Part shown: piece by piece, positions 5,785 through 5,989 of the stretch
Numbering within the stretch: position 1 is the stretch's first letter
How the letters are laid out: each line of letters begins with the position of its first letter
From: Dehalococcoidia bacterium
GTDB lineage: Bacteria > Chloroflexota > Dehalococcoidia > UBA6926
Reading direction: 5' to 3'
Assembly (NCBI GenBank): GCA_012271225.1
Contig: JAAXGS010000081.1
Coordinates: forward strand, 1 to 5,989
Length of the DNA: 5,989 nucleotides
Position numbers and translations under genes: made by a program
The notes under the pieces: model-generated
Databases searched by the model: none
What the model saw: only the letters and a program-made list of their open reading frames with translations
What the model was told of the DNA's origin: nothing

Positions 5785-5989
5785 TACCAACATTGTCCTG
5801 TACGCCGTCAGCGCCGCTCCGGAAGAAGCCCGCAAGCGCGGCATCGCGCGGGTTGTGCTGGCGGAGAGGGATAACGCCATCTCCGTTCAGGTGCTGCAGG
5901 AGTTTTATGTGCAGTCCACTCGCCCGTCACGCCCGGGCGCGCTCACGCACCGGGAAGCAGTTCGATTCATGGAGACGCTCAGACGCTTC
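5765..5989 (+). CDS. PIN-domain (VapC-like) toxin ribonuclease, N-terminal part
   Basis: The reading is open to the right edge for 75 codons. It begins with the hallmark of PIN domains, RFLDTNIVLYA at residues 4-14, with metal-binding D7. The second acidic residue, E46, lies in VLQEFYV (43-49). PIN toxins are usually about 130-140 residues, so the last acidic residues and C-terminus are missing. VapC toxins cleave RNA, often tRNA or rRNA, in a magnesium-dependent way until bound by their antitoxin. GTG 5765 is chosen because it places LDTNI at the usual distance from the N-terminus. A weak GAGG lies 12 nt upstream, inside the antitoxin gene. GTG at 5747 is an alternative that would add six residues. 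Intactness beyond the edge is unknown. Confidence 0.87.
   Translation, partial: MVTRFLDTNIVLYAVSAAPEEARKRGIARVVLAERDNAISVQVLQEFYVQSTRPSRPGALTHREAVRFMETLRRF

Overview
The window is GC-rich bacterial DNA holding three gene sets: a leftward pair of genes, a rightward ABC-transporter operon and a rightward toxin-antitoxin pair cut by the right edge. A DegV/FakB-type fatty-acid-binding protein, an Amidohydrolase_2-family hydrolase and an MacB/LolD-type ATPase with an FtsX-type permease but no visible periplasmic adaptor together suggest a GC-rich monoderm-like bacterium, possibly a member of Chloroflexota. This lineage guess is inference and no gene here proves it.

Layout, left to right. Positions 1-627 (minus) are the N-terminal 209 residues of a DegV-family protein, whose C-terminus lies beyond the left edge. 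Positions 697-1578 (minus) are a complete 293-aa metal-dependent amidohydrolase with a good sigma70-like promoter just upstream (1624-1652). It lies 69 bp upstream of degV on the same strand, so the two are probably cotranscribed. Positions 1579-2237 form a 659-bp divergent intergenic region. It contains a cluster of GC-rich direct and inverted repeats (1653-1769), a doubtful small Arg-rich ORF on the minus strand (1751-1918), and an AT-rich island (about 1970-2030) with promoter-like sequences.

Positions 2238-2948 and 2961-5414 (plus) encode the ATPase and an 817-aa, eight-TM permease of an ABC transporter. The two genes are 12 bp apart and clearly form one operon. Neither protein contains a single cysteine. 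The transported substrate cannot be read from the sequence.

Positions 5518-5784 and 5765-5989 (plus) encode a ribbon-helix-helix antitoxin and the first 75 residues of a PIN-domain (VapC-like) toxin, overlapping by 20 nt. They have their own TTGACA promoter element. Downstream of it is a striking operator-like element made of three 5-bp half-sites spaced exactly 8 bp apart, which fits autoregulation by the antitoxin.

No tRNA, rRNA, CRISPR array, transposase or attachment site was seen. Nothing here is clearly a new biological system. The most informative signals are the toxin-antitoxin operator and the repeat-rich divergent control region.
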